Assembly: GCA_964020975.1 (NCBI GenBank)
Contig: OZ026617.1
Span: forward strand, 26,455,754 to 26,519,753
Reading direction: 5' to 3'
DNA: 64,000 nt
Source of the DNA: Hermodice carunculata
Taxonomy: Eukaryota > Annelida > Polychaeta > Eunicida > Amphinomidae
Shown: one piece after another, positions 1-12,704 of the stretch
Layout: each line of letters begins with the position of its first letter
How positions within the stretch are numbered: position 1 is the stretch's first letter
Program-made: the position numbers and the translations under genes
Notes under the pieces: generated by a model
Database searches by the model: none
What the model saw: only the letters and a program-made list of their open reading frames with translations
What the model was told of the DNA's origin: nothing

Positions 1-321
1 ACACCAACTGCATCCTTTATTTCAAAAAGTGACGCAACAAAAGTTATACGCCTTTATGCTAATATGAAAATATGCAGTAAATATAATGGTGGTTTCTTCC
101 CTGTGGGAAGTGGGAAAAATGAAAGTAGATACAGAAACATGTTCAGAAATACGTGAACTATTTATTTATTAAAGTGGGGGAAATACTGAATAAGTAAACC
201 ACATGTACATCTGACAAGATCTTAACGCTTTCATACAAATATGGAAGCAAAGCTCTGGCGATGCTTTTGAAACATCGATACTTTAATCCCTTATTATCAC
301 CCATAGCGGTCTTTTCTTTGG

Positions 322-400
322 TTTAAACGTATTTTATTCAAGAAACAATTGGCCGACAGGCTCACCAGCCTATATTAGGGCCTCTTGTCTTTTCTTTGTT
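322..400 (-). mobile_element. LINE 3' tail (CR1/jockey-like)
   Basis: On the minus strand it reads a GGCCCTAATATAGGC hairpin region, CCAATTG, an A/T-rich spacer, then ACGTTTAAACCAA. The same layout ends the LINEs at 40.0 and 60.0 kb. No coding part is attached. Confidence 0.55.
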
Positions 401-689
401 GAGTTTTGATAATAAAACTGTTTATTTTAAGTATTGAAATTTCCTTTGTATTGCTGAACGTTGCAAGATATTGTCTCTCTCAGCAGAGTTGTTTTCAAGG
501 CAAAGTGTATTATTTGAAGTGCCAAATAAATTGGTTGTCTACTGGGATCACTGGTTGTCCATTCTGGCTTCTAATTTTCAATTTTATTTGTCCTTTGTTG
601 GCAATTTTCTTTTTAATTTTTGCAAAATAATGGATGTTTATTTTAACCCCTTCCCCGATTCCGATTTTTTCCGGATATCATTGGGGTGG

Positions 690-765
690 GTTTTGGGGGT
701 TTTTTTGTTTTTTGTTTGTTTGTTTGTTTGTTTGTTTGTTGTTTTTTTTTGGGGGGGGGCGGTTT
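690..765. repeat. (TTTG)n and poly-T/poly-G tract
   Basis: Low-complexity T/G-rich run; the ORFs across it are compositional. The rest of 1-780, apart from the LINE tail at 322, shows nothing recognisable. Confidence 0.8.
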
Positions 766-783
766 TGGTTTTTTGTACATGAT

Positions 784-2460
784 CCCGAAATGAAAATGCT
801 ACAACTTTGGTTTATGGTCCATTGGATGCGGCTATGTCTTTAACCCGAAAATTGAAATTGGAATGGCATTTCTATCTGTAAGCTATTCAATTTAAATTTT
901 GTATATTTGCCTAATTTGCGTAACTTGAAATGCTACAACTCTGGTTCATGGTTCATACAAACCCATAGATTGAATTTGGAATGGCATCTCTGTGAATAAT
1001 ATCTTTTAAGCTATTCATAATTTGAATTGTGTGTATTTGCTTAATTTGCATAAATCGAAATGGTACAACTTTGGTTCATGGTTCATTGGATGTGGTTATC
1101 TCACCAACCTATAAAATGAATTTTGAACCACACCTCTTTGTATAATAGTCTTGAAGATATTAAAGATTTAAATTTTTCAATGCCCCTAGTTTGCATAATT
1201 TATAATTATGCAACTTTTGTTTACTGTCCATTAAGAATCAAGATTCAATTAATTTTATTTGACAGAAAAATACAATTAAAATTGTACATAGTTATTTCGA
1301 AACCAAAGATCAGATGGTTTTTTTAACGTACAGAGAAGGATTCGGTAAGGCCACTGTGATGTGTCAGGATGACCCCAATTTAGGATTCTTTCATCCGCTT
1401 TTATTGAGGCAACATAAAAAAAAAAAATTTTAACCGATCAAACAAAAATGTGTCGCATCTTATGCAAAGTCATTAGAACAAAGATAAATGGTACCAAGGG
1501 ATTGCATGGGCAGTAATAAGTACAAATAAATTAACATTTTAGTGATCAACACAGTCATATTCTATTATTACATATGAGCAAGTTTCAATTGCACAAGATT
1601 GGGAATATTGACTTCAGATTTTTTTTATGTATCTGGAAAAACCATCATATGAGTGGGTATATAACTTATCTTTGATACAAGATGGTATTTCATTAAGTAA
1701 ATCTGGCAAATAAAATCTAATAGAATTTTTTGTGGTATTTCTGACTGAAATGCCCAGGCGGGGGTTATTCCGGTCGCGGTTGTTTTATGGGTGCATAAGG
1801 GGTTCAGTGGCAAAAATAGATTGACAGGTGTCACAAACCTCTATGTGAAAGCTGGAATTTTGTGTCCCTCTGCTTTAGTTTGGAAGATATGGAGCTTTCA
1901 AAATTTGAATTGCTCCCAATTTGCATAAATTTGAACATCTTATTTTTAAAGATAGGGGGCACAAGTTCATCACATATCAAATGTTTCCCCAAATTTTCAC
2001 AGATTTCGATTTTGCGGTTTTAGAGAAAAACTCCGCACGGCGGAAAAAAAGAAAGATTGAAAGAAAGAGAGAAAGAAGGATGGAAGGGAATAAAGTTTCT
2101 TTAAAGAAAGAAGGAACGAACGAAAGAAAGAACTCTAAGGAAAACAGAATGTCCGGGTTCGCACCCAGACATAATTACAGGAAAAACAGATCAATAAATA
2201 AAACTGATCATAAAAACCTTACTTCGTCGTCTTTGTAATCTAGTATAAATCAACAAAACACAATCCATTTTGAGCGAGATAACATTGGCAAGAGAGACAA
2301 TATAAGCTAAAATGATATACAGATATACAGTTTATTTCAGTTTATACAGGTGTGTCGTAGTGCATTTTGGGGGCAAGAGCGTTGAAACGCGGGAGTTGTT
2401 TAACTAAGTTATATGGAAAGAGGGTCTTTTGGTATCTTATCAAGTAAATGAATTCAGTAG
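784..2460 (+). mobile_element. Helentron-like tandem-repeat element, copy A, interrupted
   Basis: Three or more 130-145-bp monomers, each with the phrase CTACAACTTTGGTTCATGG and TAATTTGCATAAATT (at about 795, 931, 1060). Then comes the unit ending GAGAAAAACTCCG, an A/G-rich GAAA microsatellite (2042-2140) and a terminal palindrome at 2149-2172 (ATGTCCGGGT...ACCCAGACAT). About 290 bp of extra sequence beyond the palindrome is shared with copies B and C. Sequence at about 1234-1818 has no match in copy B and looks like a later insertion. Confidence 0.65.
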
Positions 2461-2479
2461 ATTTCTCATTTTGGTGACA

Positions 2480-3880
2480 ATTTGGGATATTCTGGCATGT
2501 ATTGTGCTATATGCGGATTTGCCTTATTTGCTTAATGAAAATGCTACAACATTGGTTCATGGTTTATTGGATGCTGCTTTATCATACCCACTACAATAAA
2601 GTTGGAATAGCATCTCTTTCCATAATACTTTTTTTAAAAAATTCGAAATTCAAATTTTGTGTACATGTATATACTTAATTTGCATAAATTAAAATACTAC
2701 AACTCAAGTTCATGGTTCATTGAATGCGGCTATGTCATAAACCCATAAATTAAAATTGCAATGGTATCTATAAGACATTCAAAATTAAAATCTTGTATAT
2801 TTGCTTAGTTTGCATTAATAAAAATGCTACAACTCTGGTTCATGGTTCATAAGATGCATTGAAATGACATCTCAATGCATAATACTTTCAAAGAAATTTA
2901 AATTTTGTGTATTTGACTAATTTGCATAAATCAAAATGCTACATCTTCGGTTCATGGTTCATTAAATGTGATTATCTCACAAACCTAATAATTTAATTTT
3001 GAACCACACTTCTTTCTATGATACTCTTGAAGATATTAAAGATTACAAATTTTTAGTGCCCTTGGTTAACATAATTTAAAATTATACAGCTTTTGTTTCC
3101 TGTACATTAGATTGACAGGTGTCACAAACCTATGTGTGTAAGTTGGAATTTGTGTCTCTCTGCTTTAGTTTGGAAGCTAGGGAGCTTTTGAAATTTGAAT
3201 TGCCCCTAATTTGCATAAATTTGAACATCTGATTCTTCAAGATGGGGGGGGGGGGGACAAGTTCATCACAGATCCGATGTTTCCACAAATTTTCACAGAT
3301 GTCGTTCTTGCAGTGTCAGAGAAAAACTCCGGATAGTGGAAAAAAAGGAAAGAAGGAAAGAGAAAGAAGGAAGCAAAGAAAGAACTCCAAGAAAAACAGA
3401 ATGTCTGGGTTCTTACCAGACTTAATTACTGGAACCAATAGATCAATAGATGAAACTGATTATAAAATCTAATATATGTCAACAAAACACCATCCATTTT
3501 GACGGAGAAAACATTTGCAGGCAAGAGAGATTATATAAGCTAAGATAATTATAGATATTCAGTTTATTTCATTTTATACAGATGTGTCGTAGTGCTGAGG
3601 GGGGGGGGGGGGGCGAAAGCGTTACACACGGCAGTGGTTTAACTAAGTTTATGGAAACAGTTTTTTTTTAGTTTCTCTTTGGGAAACAATTTGAACTATT
3701 TACGAATGAAAATTACAGTATCAAGTTGATCAACTTGTGAATTTTGCATAATTTTAACTGATGTAAATTGGGACTTAGAACCTGTCCACATTCGGCCCTA
3801 AATAAGGCATGGAAAATTAGTCCTTGTATTGTATCGTTGATGTTTGAATTGGAAGCCGAAATTTATGATGGCATTATTAG
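2480..3880 (+). mobile_element. Helentron-like tandem-repeat element, copy B
   Basis: Same order as copy A: about five monomers, a TTGACAGGTGTCACAAACC unit, GAGAAAAACTCCGGATA, GAAA-rich tract (3340-3385), a degraded terminal palindrome at 3400-3421, then shared flank to about 3850. Poly-G runs at 3245-3256 and 3600-3614 are copy-specific expansions. Confidence 0.65.
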
Positions 3881-4059
3881 ATAATTCATAAAATACCAAC
3901 AGACAAATATTCAGAAAAAAAAGTTTCGGCTTAGGGAGAATTTTGGTTATTTTGAAAAGATTTGATGTATGGGCTTGGTAGTATGAGAAGGTTATTATAC
4001 GTAAAGCTCTCTTTTGGAGAGTAAGTAATGGATTGATATGGGTTGGTAAACTGTACCCC

Positions 4060-5420
4060 CGATTTCAGTACAGCAACATATATGTGGATGGATTAACGAA
4101 TAATAAAGCTGTATCAATAGGTGATTCGGTATCAGAAAACATATTTTTGATATTATACCAATGACCGCAGATATCTTTTTACAGATATAACTTGTGTGCT
4201 CATTCCACTTTAAATGATGGTCTAGCTTTACACCTAAATATTTGACAACACTGACATTATTAAGCTTGTCCTGTCCCAGTAAAACACAAAAATTGAGTGG
4301 TATTTTTGGGGAGGTGATCTAAACACTACTGAGTTCGACTTTGAAATATTCAATGCTAATCTATTAACTTTGAACCAATCCATCAATTGCAGCATATCCT
4401 GTTAGGCTGTATGTTTTATGTAAAGAACTTTTTTCTTACCCTGCATATAGAATGGATGTATCATCTGCCAAAAGTCGTGCAGTTCCATGTGATAAACTGT
4501 TTTGGATATCATAATCATATATACGAAATAATATGGGGCCTTGTATGGAGCCCTGTGGAACACCACAGTTGACATGTGCATGTTTCGGCTGAACTGATCC
4601 AAACTGGATAAATTGTTCACGATTGAAAGATAGTCCCGGAACCAGTTCAGCCCTATGCCCCCTATCCCATACCATTCAAAATTTAAGACATAACAGACTG
4701 TGATTAGCAGTGTTGAACGCTTTTTATGTCCATAAGTATGTCCAGACAAAGTTTGTTGCTGTCAATTTCGTTTTGGATAAAATTTACAAGTTCACATAGT
4801 GATATTTTAGTATTACGGTTCTTCCTAAATCCGAATTGAAATCTGTTTAAAAAAAGTTACCACAATCGAGAAAATGCACTATTCTGATGACCATAATTCT
4901 TTCAAGTAGCTTGGATGCGACTGGTAGTACAGAAATCGGTCTATAATTGCCCAATGAGGTCGGGTCACCCCCTTTGAATAGGCCCATTGGAACAACCTTA
5001 GCTACTTTTATCTTATTAGGTACTTTTCAGCTGCTCATAAGCCTTTGTACAAAAGTTTCGTTCCATAGCTCTTGTTATTTACAAACGGTTTCGTAACACG
5101 TAAGATCATTCTCCAACTGAATCTGAAACATATTTGAACCGTGCTTTGAAAATGCATAGAAATGAACAGTCCGCTGTCTTAACACTTTAGCCGAGCTCAT
5201 TTATTATGCAGCTTGAGGCAGTCCACTTTTTTATCCTGTGTCAGCTGTGATGCTATTTTCTGTGAATGATTAGCCGTGAAGAAACCCTTGTAATTTGCCT
5301 TGTTTACATTTAACCTCATGCATGCCGATATAAAGCGAAACGTACAATAATGTAGTACACGTCCGATGCACTGGAAAAAGGATTCTGCAAGCGACCATTT
5401 CATTTGGTGAAAATGATCGC
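4060..5420 (-). mobile_element. LINE reverse transcriptase region, degraded (jockey/CR1 superfamily)
   Basis: Reading the minus strand, RT motifs appear in order over several frames: NYRPISVLPVASKLLERI (about 4960-4890), an FRKNRNT block, VNCGVPQGS followed by GPILF (about 4590-4530), ADDTSILYAG (about 4465-4436), then SKSNSVVF and a YLRSL block near 4200. These are RT domains 2 to 7 of a non-LTR element in the right order and spacing. Many stops and frameshifts show it is dead. No 3' tail is visible at its low-coordinate end. The 5040-5405 part recurs inverted at 9385-9800. Confidence 0.8.
4436..4675 (-). pseudogene. LINE RT fragment with GVPQGS and ADDTS motifs
   Basis: 79-residue open piece of the element above. 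CGVPQGSIQGPILF is RT domain 4 and LLADDTSIL is the catalytic domain-5 box, in which the usual F/Y before ADD is L. The N-terminal third is out of frame with the real RT reading, which continues through a stop in another frame. Confidence 0.75.
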
Positions 5421-5492
5421 TGGTTGAGGTTGGAGCTAGGCTATGTATATCTCTGAGTACATCTGATGACCAGTGGTAATGGGTAGGCCTAA

Positions 5493-5580
5493 AACCAGGG
5501 AAGTGCCAGAGAGCACCTCCCTGGTTAAACCATGGAGCTAGTAGTAGTACTATTAGGCCTAGATAACAGTAGCTCCATGG
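5493..5580. repeat. two adjacent hairpins
   Basis: AACCAGGGA (5493-5501) pairs with TCCCTGGTT (5518-5526). Four bases on, CCATGGAGCTA (5530-5540) pairs with TAGCTCCATGG (5570-5580). Possibly the core of a small palindromic MITE. Confidence 0.6.
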
Positions 5581-5599
5581 TAAAACTATGGTAACGTTA

Positions 5600-8500
5600 A
5601 TATGCTTGTCGGCTTTATGAGACTGTTAGGGGGCAACCATTAGATATTCTTGGGGGGGGGGGTTGGAAATAAATAATTTTGGGTGAGAAATTGGAGAAAT
5701 AAATAATTTCTCCTTTTCATTGCCAGAAATAAATAAAGTACTGCTTGAAAAGCTGGAAAAAAATATTTTGATGTTGCAGTGCAAACTATATTAATTCACT
5801 TCGATTTCAATTGACCAGTCAGAGCAACTGCAACAGTGAAAGGAATCTGCTGTTGTGGTGCTTGTGACCTTGCTTCATTTTAGCCAATGTTTATAAATGT
5901 ATAATAATGTTTCTGCCATCCTGTACCATTTTACCCATCAATGGTCATTTGCATGTACTCACAGTAACTGAAAGATTTATGTTTGAATACTGATCATTGC
6001 AAGATGTTCACAAAAAATGACTTGTGCAGTGTTTTGGTCCAAACCTAATCGGCTAGTACTTGTGCTACATGCTCCCAGTAATCTTGGTAATATATAAAAT
6101 TAACTCGAACTACATGATGTATCAAAATATTTTATTGACATGCAAATGGAGAATATTAAACAGTGTTATACAAAACTTGAAACAAAATGATGTAGAAAGA
6201 TCAGTGTTTCATAAAGAAAATGATAAAAAATAACTTCATTAATAAACAGGTGTGATACTAAAGTGTTTCAGTGTGAGAAACGCATTACAAGTCCTTCTAA
6301 AATAAGGACTGCAGAATTTCATCCCAGTACAAACAAGTTGGTGGTCATACAGCCACACTAACTACCCTAGATAGTAATTTGATTTAATCTATATACTACA
6401 GGTACAAATACAAAACTATGGACGGCAGACGACCTGGTAGCATACCAGTACATGTTTCATATTCTTCCTAACAACTTAAGTTATATATATGACTATAAAT
6501 TTTAACCAAGTTGATGTACCAGACAGCAACTCAACAAGCATAAATTGACTTTAAATAATAGAAATATATTGATCTATACTTCAGCATAGATCATTGACGA
6601 TCTATGACTACAGGTACAAACACAAAATGATGGACGGCAAACAGTAACACTTTTACACTAGTAGTACATTATTTGTAACAAACAAAATATCTAACTACAA
6701 ATGTCACCAGGTTTGAGGTATCTGCATGAAAAGTGTGCTGGGTACCCCAGATTTTCTGCAAAGCTGACAATGGGTGTGTCGGTAAAGAAAGAAAGAAAAA
6801 AAACTAGTTCCCTCACTTCAAATTGTTGAAAGAAAAACTGTCTTATCCATGCCATCAGTCCAATTCTTATGGAATAATTATAAAAGTGCATGACATCCAG
6901 GAATAAAATATGACATGACATATAGAACATAAATATGGTTGTCAACTTATGAATGTTGCAACCCATTTTAATCTTAGCACAAACCCATGTGAAATGACTA
7001 GGGACTATTGAGCTAGTAAGCATGATATGCTTGCCAAAAATATATACTGATAGTATCCATCAAATTATATGTGTCCATCAAATTATATGTGAACTTTCTG
7101 CATTTTACTTAACCTCTGAATTAAGCTTTCATGCAGGATAAAATTATAGCACCACAGGGGATACATGTACATTGACTAGATCATGTATATATTGCGAATG
7201 CAAGTAAACTTGTGGACTACAAAGAATTTTACTTGTTCCAGACAATAGGCCAGATGAATTGGTGAGCCGTGATATAAAACAGATTACATTCACAGTGCTG
7301 AAGGTAGAGACCATGTATACTCAAAGGCGAACATGACTTTTTTCTAATCTGTCCGAAGGCAATATTTTTCATCTCTTCACTGATGTAACTGCTAAAAAAG
7401 GTTTACTTATGTTTGAACAACCCTATACGTCCCCATAGAATGCTACAAATTTTCTCTAAAACTGGTCAAAATGGCACCTGAATGACACCTGTATCACAAT
7501 TAGGCATACAAGTGTGTGTGTCCAAAGAGTGGTCAAAGTAAAACACATGGGCCTATTGTAAAAAATGATCATTGCTGATGGTGTGTTCCAGAGATTAATC
7601 ATAAAATCGGACAGGTGTTATAGAACATCATTGATGATTAAATGAAGATATCTCCGATTATATGTATTATTAATAGGTATATGCATTTTGATGAGTGTGC
7701 ATGTATATTACTGTACTATACTGACTTTGGGGCATTATAAAGCTTTATTGTACATTGCATCAGTTAATATATAATTAAAGCTTATTCTATGCATGAAATT
7801 TTAAGTATATCAGTGATGATAACAAGATCTGTTGGAAAGCATACTTGCCCAGATATTTTAATAGGATTGGAAGCCCTTTAAATATTGCATTTAACTTCAT
7901 ATTAAAATATCAATTTAAAAAGTATGAGTATTTCAATATGAATTTCTGGGAGCTTTTTTTAATGTCTGTAAAGGATATTGTGTAGTCTGTAGGGTGATAA
8001 GGGTTTCGTTGTAAAACAAGTTGTAAGCAGAGGAGAACGCAAGGGCATGCATATATACTGCTATTTCCTTGAGTATATACTCATCCCAGCAGTGAAGTCC
8101 CCCTCAGTGAACCACAAAAATACTAGGCAGACTTGGTTAGCTGTGTGAAAGGGGCTATTTGGAGCTCTAACTTCATTATTACTCACTAGAGGGCATTACC
8201 GACAAGAATCAGGTGATGGGCGATCAGGCGAAAAGGTCAGTAAGGGCCCCCAGGTTCCATTTGGTGGCATCCACAGATTAAGGCAAAAAATATACAAAAA
8301 ATTAAAAGCATGTTATGACAGCCCGAATATACTAGCGCTGTAGGCCTACGTGTAAAAATATAACATATCTACTGCACTGGGTACTTTCAAAATCAAATGA
8401 AAAACAAAAACAAAAAAACAAAAAAACATCGATCCGGTCTGAGCGACTCCGTCTGACCAATAACAATATGGTGCATAATTTCCCAGTATTTCGTCGTGCT

Positions 8501-9340
8501 GGCTCAGTCATGTGGTTACTTCGCATCGCATTGAATATGATTCCACTTGGGTACCATGTATATTACCACAGACGCCACCCGGTACATTTTGCTCCCATGT
8601 ATGTCAGATGTTTTGACATTGATGCTTGACAATAAATGATAAACCATAGACTTGTTGCATTTTGGCAAATGTTTTCATATTTTGCTGATTAGAAAGTGTG
8701 CTTATTGTCTCAGGTTTTCTGTTAAGTGAAAAAGCAGCACATATCAACCACTCTATTAAGCCGACAATAGTGCAATATTTGTCGTCATCGTGCACTCTTC
8801 ATGGTAAATCCCATGGCATAATTAATAGGCCTACCAAAGAAGCTGAAAGAGAAGCGGGGGCCAATATGATGTTTTAAATATGATTGACACATGTAGACGA
8901 GAATGAACACGTTTTTAGGATTCGAGGTAAATGGAACAATTCAAAAGATAAAAATCAGTTGGATACAGGTCAGTCTCGCTCTAAAGTCTGCAACCCGTAG
9001 GAATAAGCAAAATCCGGCAGGTATGATGAAATTAAGCAACAGACGAAACAAAATTCTGCAAAATGAGTATGTAACAGAAAGCCCAAAAATATTTAGGCCT
9101 ACCTGGTGAGTCCAGAATTTGTTGCGCCGTTGACAAATTATAGGCCTATTTCTCCATGTAAACATCTAAGTAAATTTATGAGAAACACTATATTTCTGAA
9201 ACACTTATGTAACAATTTTTGTTCTCAATTTTTTCGATTTTCACGACCATAAACATTTTTTTTTTTTTTTGCAGAAACGTGAACGTACTAACATATAGGC
9301 CAAATAATACAATATATGTTCTTAAATCCAAAACAAGTAG
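5600..9340. other. non-coding spacer, no recognisable gene
   Basis: A/T-rich sequence with no conserved coding frame on either strand. It holds an AAATAAATAATTT-rich patch (5660-5770), a poly-G run near 5650, a 36-bp imperfect direct repeat (6395-6430 and 6606-6641), and a 17-bp local duplication at 7056-7091. It separates the two arms of the inverted duplication. Confidence 0.6.
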
Positions 9341-9359
9341 GCCTAGTTGTAGCGAGCGA

Positions 9360-9845
9360 TAACTTTAACCAACAGCAGTTGGGGAAAATGATTGCTTGCA
9401 GAATCCTTTTTCGTGCCTGAATTATTATAGACCTATTATTGTACGTTTCTCTTCAAATATCTGGGTGCATGAGATTAAATGTAAACAAGCTAAATTTCAA
9501 GGGGTGATTCACGGCAAATTGTTCACAGAAAACAGCAGCTTCAGTCACAGGATAAAAATAGATCGCCCGTTCCAATTTCGCCCAACCTGAAAAGTGCCAT
9601 GGATTGCTTCAAGCAGCATGTCAAATGAGTTCAGCTAAAATGTTAAGATCGCTGACTGGTCATTTCTATGCAATTTGAAAGCACAGTTGAAATATGTTTC
9701 AGATTTAGTTGGAGAAATATCTTATAAAACGGTTTGTAAATAACAAGTGGTATGAAAAGAAAACTTTCTGTGAGCATGGGCGAATACATTAAGAAACAAA
9801 GGCTTATCAGCAGCTGATAATCGATGTATATCTTTATCATTAAGT
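9360..9845 (+). mobile_element. LINE fragment related to 5040-5405 in inverted orientation
   Basis: GCTTGCAGAATCCTTTTT (9392-9409), AAATGTAAACAAG, GAAATATGTTTCAGATT and AAACGGTTTGTAAATAACAA each have a close reverse-complement match in 5040-5405. Weak peptide remnants of the region before the RT. No motif box survives here. Confidence 0.6.
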
Positions 9846-9949
9846 TTATCATATGTATCTCATTGTCATTAAGAGGTCACTCTTCCTTCTCGTATGGCAC
9901 GTCCATGCTGTACATGAATGTTAGTCTTGTGTCAGTACCGTCTTTTCAC

Positions 9950-10095
9950 GGCAAGACGGTTTAGTTTAAACGTATTTATTTAGTCTGGATAGCCCTATAG
10001 TACATCGAGATGACTAATACATGGGTTCTCCAGAACATGGAGACACACAGTAAGTATATACAAGACACACATGACAAAACAAATGTTACCAATGT
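9950..10095 (-). mobile_element. LINE 3' tail
   Basis: On the minus strand: a GTGTGTCTTGTATATA stretch, TGTTCTGGAGAACCC, then CTATAGGGCTATCC, A/T spacer and ACGTTTAAAC. The TGTTCTGGAGAA part is shared with the tail at 60.63-60.75 kb. No coding region is attached. Confidence 0.5.
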
Positions 10096-10433
10096 ATTAT
10101 ATCTATGTAAACTCTGTACGGATATCAAAGTTTGATTACTTGTAAGATACAAGTTAAACCAACGGTGTGTTTGGTCTTGACAGGAACCGCACCATGCGTG
10201 CATACAAGATTGGGGGCAAGATTCATCCTATCAGAACTGACATGTTCAGCTGAACAAAAGGAATTTGCCTGTTACTTAACTTGTTGTACATCCCGTTATT
10301 GTCGTCTTTTAATTAATTGGTTCTAGTTTTTTACATTATGACTAATATTGTCAGGAAATAGCCCCTTAGGACTGTTATCACTTCAGCTTAACCTAGGGGC
10401 ATGCTACAAAGATATATCCCGGCATAACCCGAC

Positions 10434-10459
10434 TATATATATATATATATATATATATA
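10434..10459. repeat. (TA)n microsatellite
   Basis: 13 TA units, uninterrupted. Confidence 0.95.
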
Positions 10460-10679
10460 AAGTTTATCCAGCTTCAGAACGATATACAGTAAATGAATTT
10501 TGCTTTGTACACAGTACGAAAAGATAAAAAAAAATACATATATGCTGTGCAAAAATACCCTTTACCTCTTTTACCTTTTCAATATTTAACGTGATTTTTT
10601 TATTCCATATTATTTGTTCAGATTGTACTGTTCTAATTTTATTTGATACTACCTTACACAGCTCACTGCACCATCATCC

Positions 10680-12035
10680 TCGTACTAAGGCAGGGGATTT
10701 TCCATGCCTTAGTTAGGGTCGAATATGACCAGGTTCCAGTCCCAACTGATATTAGTTAAATTATGCAGAATTCGCAAATGGATCAACTTAATCCAGTAAT
10801 TTTCATCTCTAAATGGCTCAAATTATTTCCCAAAAGAGAATTAATAAGACCCTGTTTCCATATACTTAAACCACTGCCGCGTTTTAATGCTTTCGGCCGA
10901 AAAGCACTACGGCACATCTGTAAAAAATGAAATAAACTTTATATCTGTAAATTATCTAACCTTATATAATTTATCTTGCCAATGTTATCTCTCTCAAAAT
11001 GAATGGCGTTTTGTTGATTTATAGACTAGATTACAAAGATGAAGTAAGGGTTTAAAATCAGTTTTATTTATTGGTCTATTTTCCTGTAATTATGCCTGCG
11101 TGCGCACTTTTTCTTTCGTTCCTTCTTTTTTCCGCTGTCCGGAGTTTTTCTTTAACACCACAAGAACGACATCTGTGGAAATTTGTGAAAATATTGGATC
11201 TGCAATGAACTTGTGCCCCCCCCCCCATCAGATGTTCAAATTTATGCAAATTAGGGGCAATTCAAATTTTAAAAGCTCCCTAGCTTCCAAACTAAAGCAG
11301 ATAGACACAAAATTCTAACTTACACATATAGGTTTGTGACACCTGTCAATCTACTGTATAATTTTATATTATGTTAACTAGGGACATTAAAAAAATTAAA
11401 TCTTTGATATCTTCAGGTGTATTATAGAAAGAGGTGTGGTTCAAAATTCAATGTGCAGGTTTGTGAGACATCCACATCCAATGAACCATGAACCGAAGAT
11501 GTAGCATTTTGATTTATGTAAATTCGGCAAATACACAAAAATAAAATTCTTAATATCTTAAAGAGTATTATGCTTGTCTAATTTCGATCTATGGCTTTAC
11601 GTATAGCCGCATCAAGTGAACCATGAAGTTGAGTCATAGCATTTCAATTTATGCAAACTAGGCAAAAAGACAAAATTTAAATTTTGAATGTTTTATAGAT
11701 GCCATTCCATTTTCAATTGGTGGGTTTATGACATAGCTGCATCCAATTAACCCTGAACCAAAGTTGCAGCTCTTTAATGTATGCAAATGAAATAAATACA
11801 CAAAATTTAAATTTTGAATATTTTGAAAAGTGGTATGGATAGAGATGCCATTCCAACTTTAATTTATGGGTTTATGATATAGGTGCATCCAATAAACCAT
11901 GAACCAATGTTGCAGCATTTTTGTAAAAGAAATTTAGGCAAATCCACATTGAACACAATACATGTCATAATATCCCCAAACTGTTACCAAAATGAGAAAT
12001 CTGCTGCGCTCATTTACTTGATAAGATACTTTTGT
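10680..12035 (-). mobile_element. Helentron-like tandem-repeat element, copy C (inverted relative to A and B)
   Basis: The reverse complement follows copy B from AAGTAAATGA/ATTTCTCATTTTGGT at its start (about 12030-11980), through five or so monomers (11930-11400), TGACAGGTGTCACAAACC (11350-11333), CCGGACAGCGGA and an interrupted TTTC tract near 11100, to the shared flank ending at CCATGCCTTAGTTAGGG (10703). The terminal palindrome is eroded (near 11090). Confidence 0.65.
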
Positions 12036-12365
12036 TGCACCCAGAGAGATTCGCTAAACCAGTATTTTCCAATAGGATGTATTCATATTTAAATGCGGTG
12101 CTACTCTAACACCAATTGAGCAAAAGAGGGAGCCGTCTGCATAAGCGCAGATCTATGTATTTAGCATGGTCAAAAGTACTTTTTCAATAAAATAAACATC
12201 ACGAACACAGAATAATCTTAAGAAAATGTTTTAACATATATTTGAAATAAAGTACGCCTAAATTAATTACAAATGAGCTCTCTTTTGGTTGAAAAGGTGT
12301 TATTTATGGATGTTTATATAATATATAATACAAATCTGCCCTGATCATGGTGGAAGCATCAGTCT

Positions 12366-12389
12366 GTTGCCCCGGCAACACAGGAAGTG
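12366..12389 (+). promoter_or_regulatory. palindromic RFX X-box next to an ETS-like site
   Basis: 12366-12379 reads GTTGCCCCGGCAAC, a perfect inverted repeat fitting the RFX X-box pattern GTTGCC(N)nGGCAAC. It is followed directly by CAGGAAGTG (12381-12389), an ETS-type GGAAGT core. X-box plus ETS is common in TATA-less housekeeping promoters. It lies about 300 bp upstream of the candidate first-exon donor, which is the right arrangement for a promoter of the C1orf43 homologue. Confidence 0.5.
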
Positions 12390-12589
12390 TGCAGGATCGC
12401 AGTTAAATATGAATGTCTCCTACTGTAAAGTGTATATATGTAATACAAAAGGTTAGAGACACTCACGTTCTGACAGAAAATTTCGCTCACACATGAGGTG
12501 AAAAGTATTCTCGACTTGGCCAGTATTATATTTATAATGTAACTTTATAATCTACCAATATCCAAGCAGAGACAATCACTCCCAAAGCT

Positions 12590-12704
12590 CCGCAACACTT
12601 TCCACAGTTTGCGCTTCTTGGAGTCTGGCCTGTGACACGAGACAGCACGTTTGCCGGGAAAGTTTACAGTGACCGTAGTAACACCATATTACATTTCAAT
12701 CCAG
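12590..12704 (+). other. candidate non-coding first exon of the C1orf43 homologue
   Basis: TCAATCCAG|GTGAGA at 12696-12710 is a consensus splice donor in an otherwise gene-free, slightly GC-richer stretch just downstream of the X-box/ETS cluster. No coding frame fits, so it would be 5' UTR, joining to the acceptor at 17223 or 17292. The exon start is a guess; only the donor is directly visible. Confidence 0.4.
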
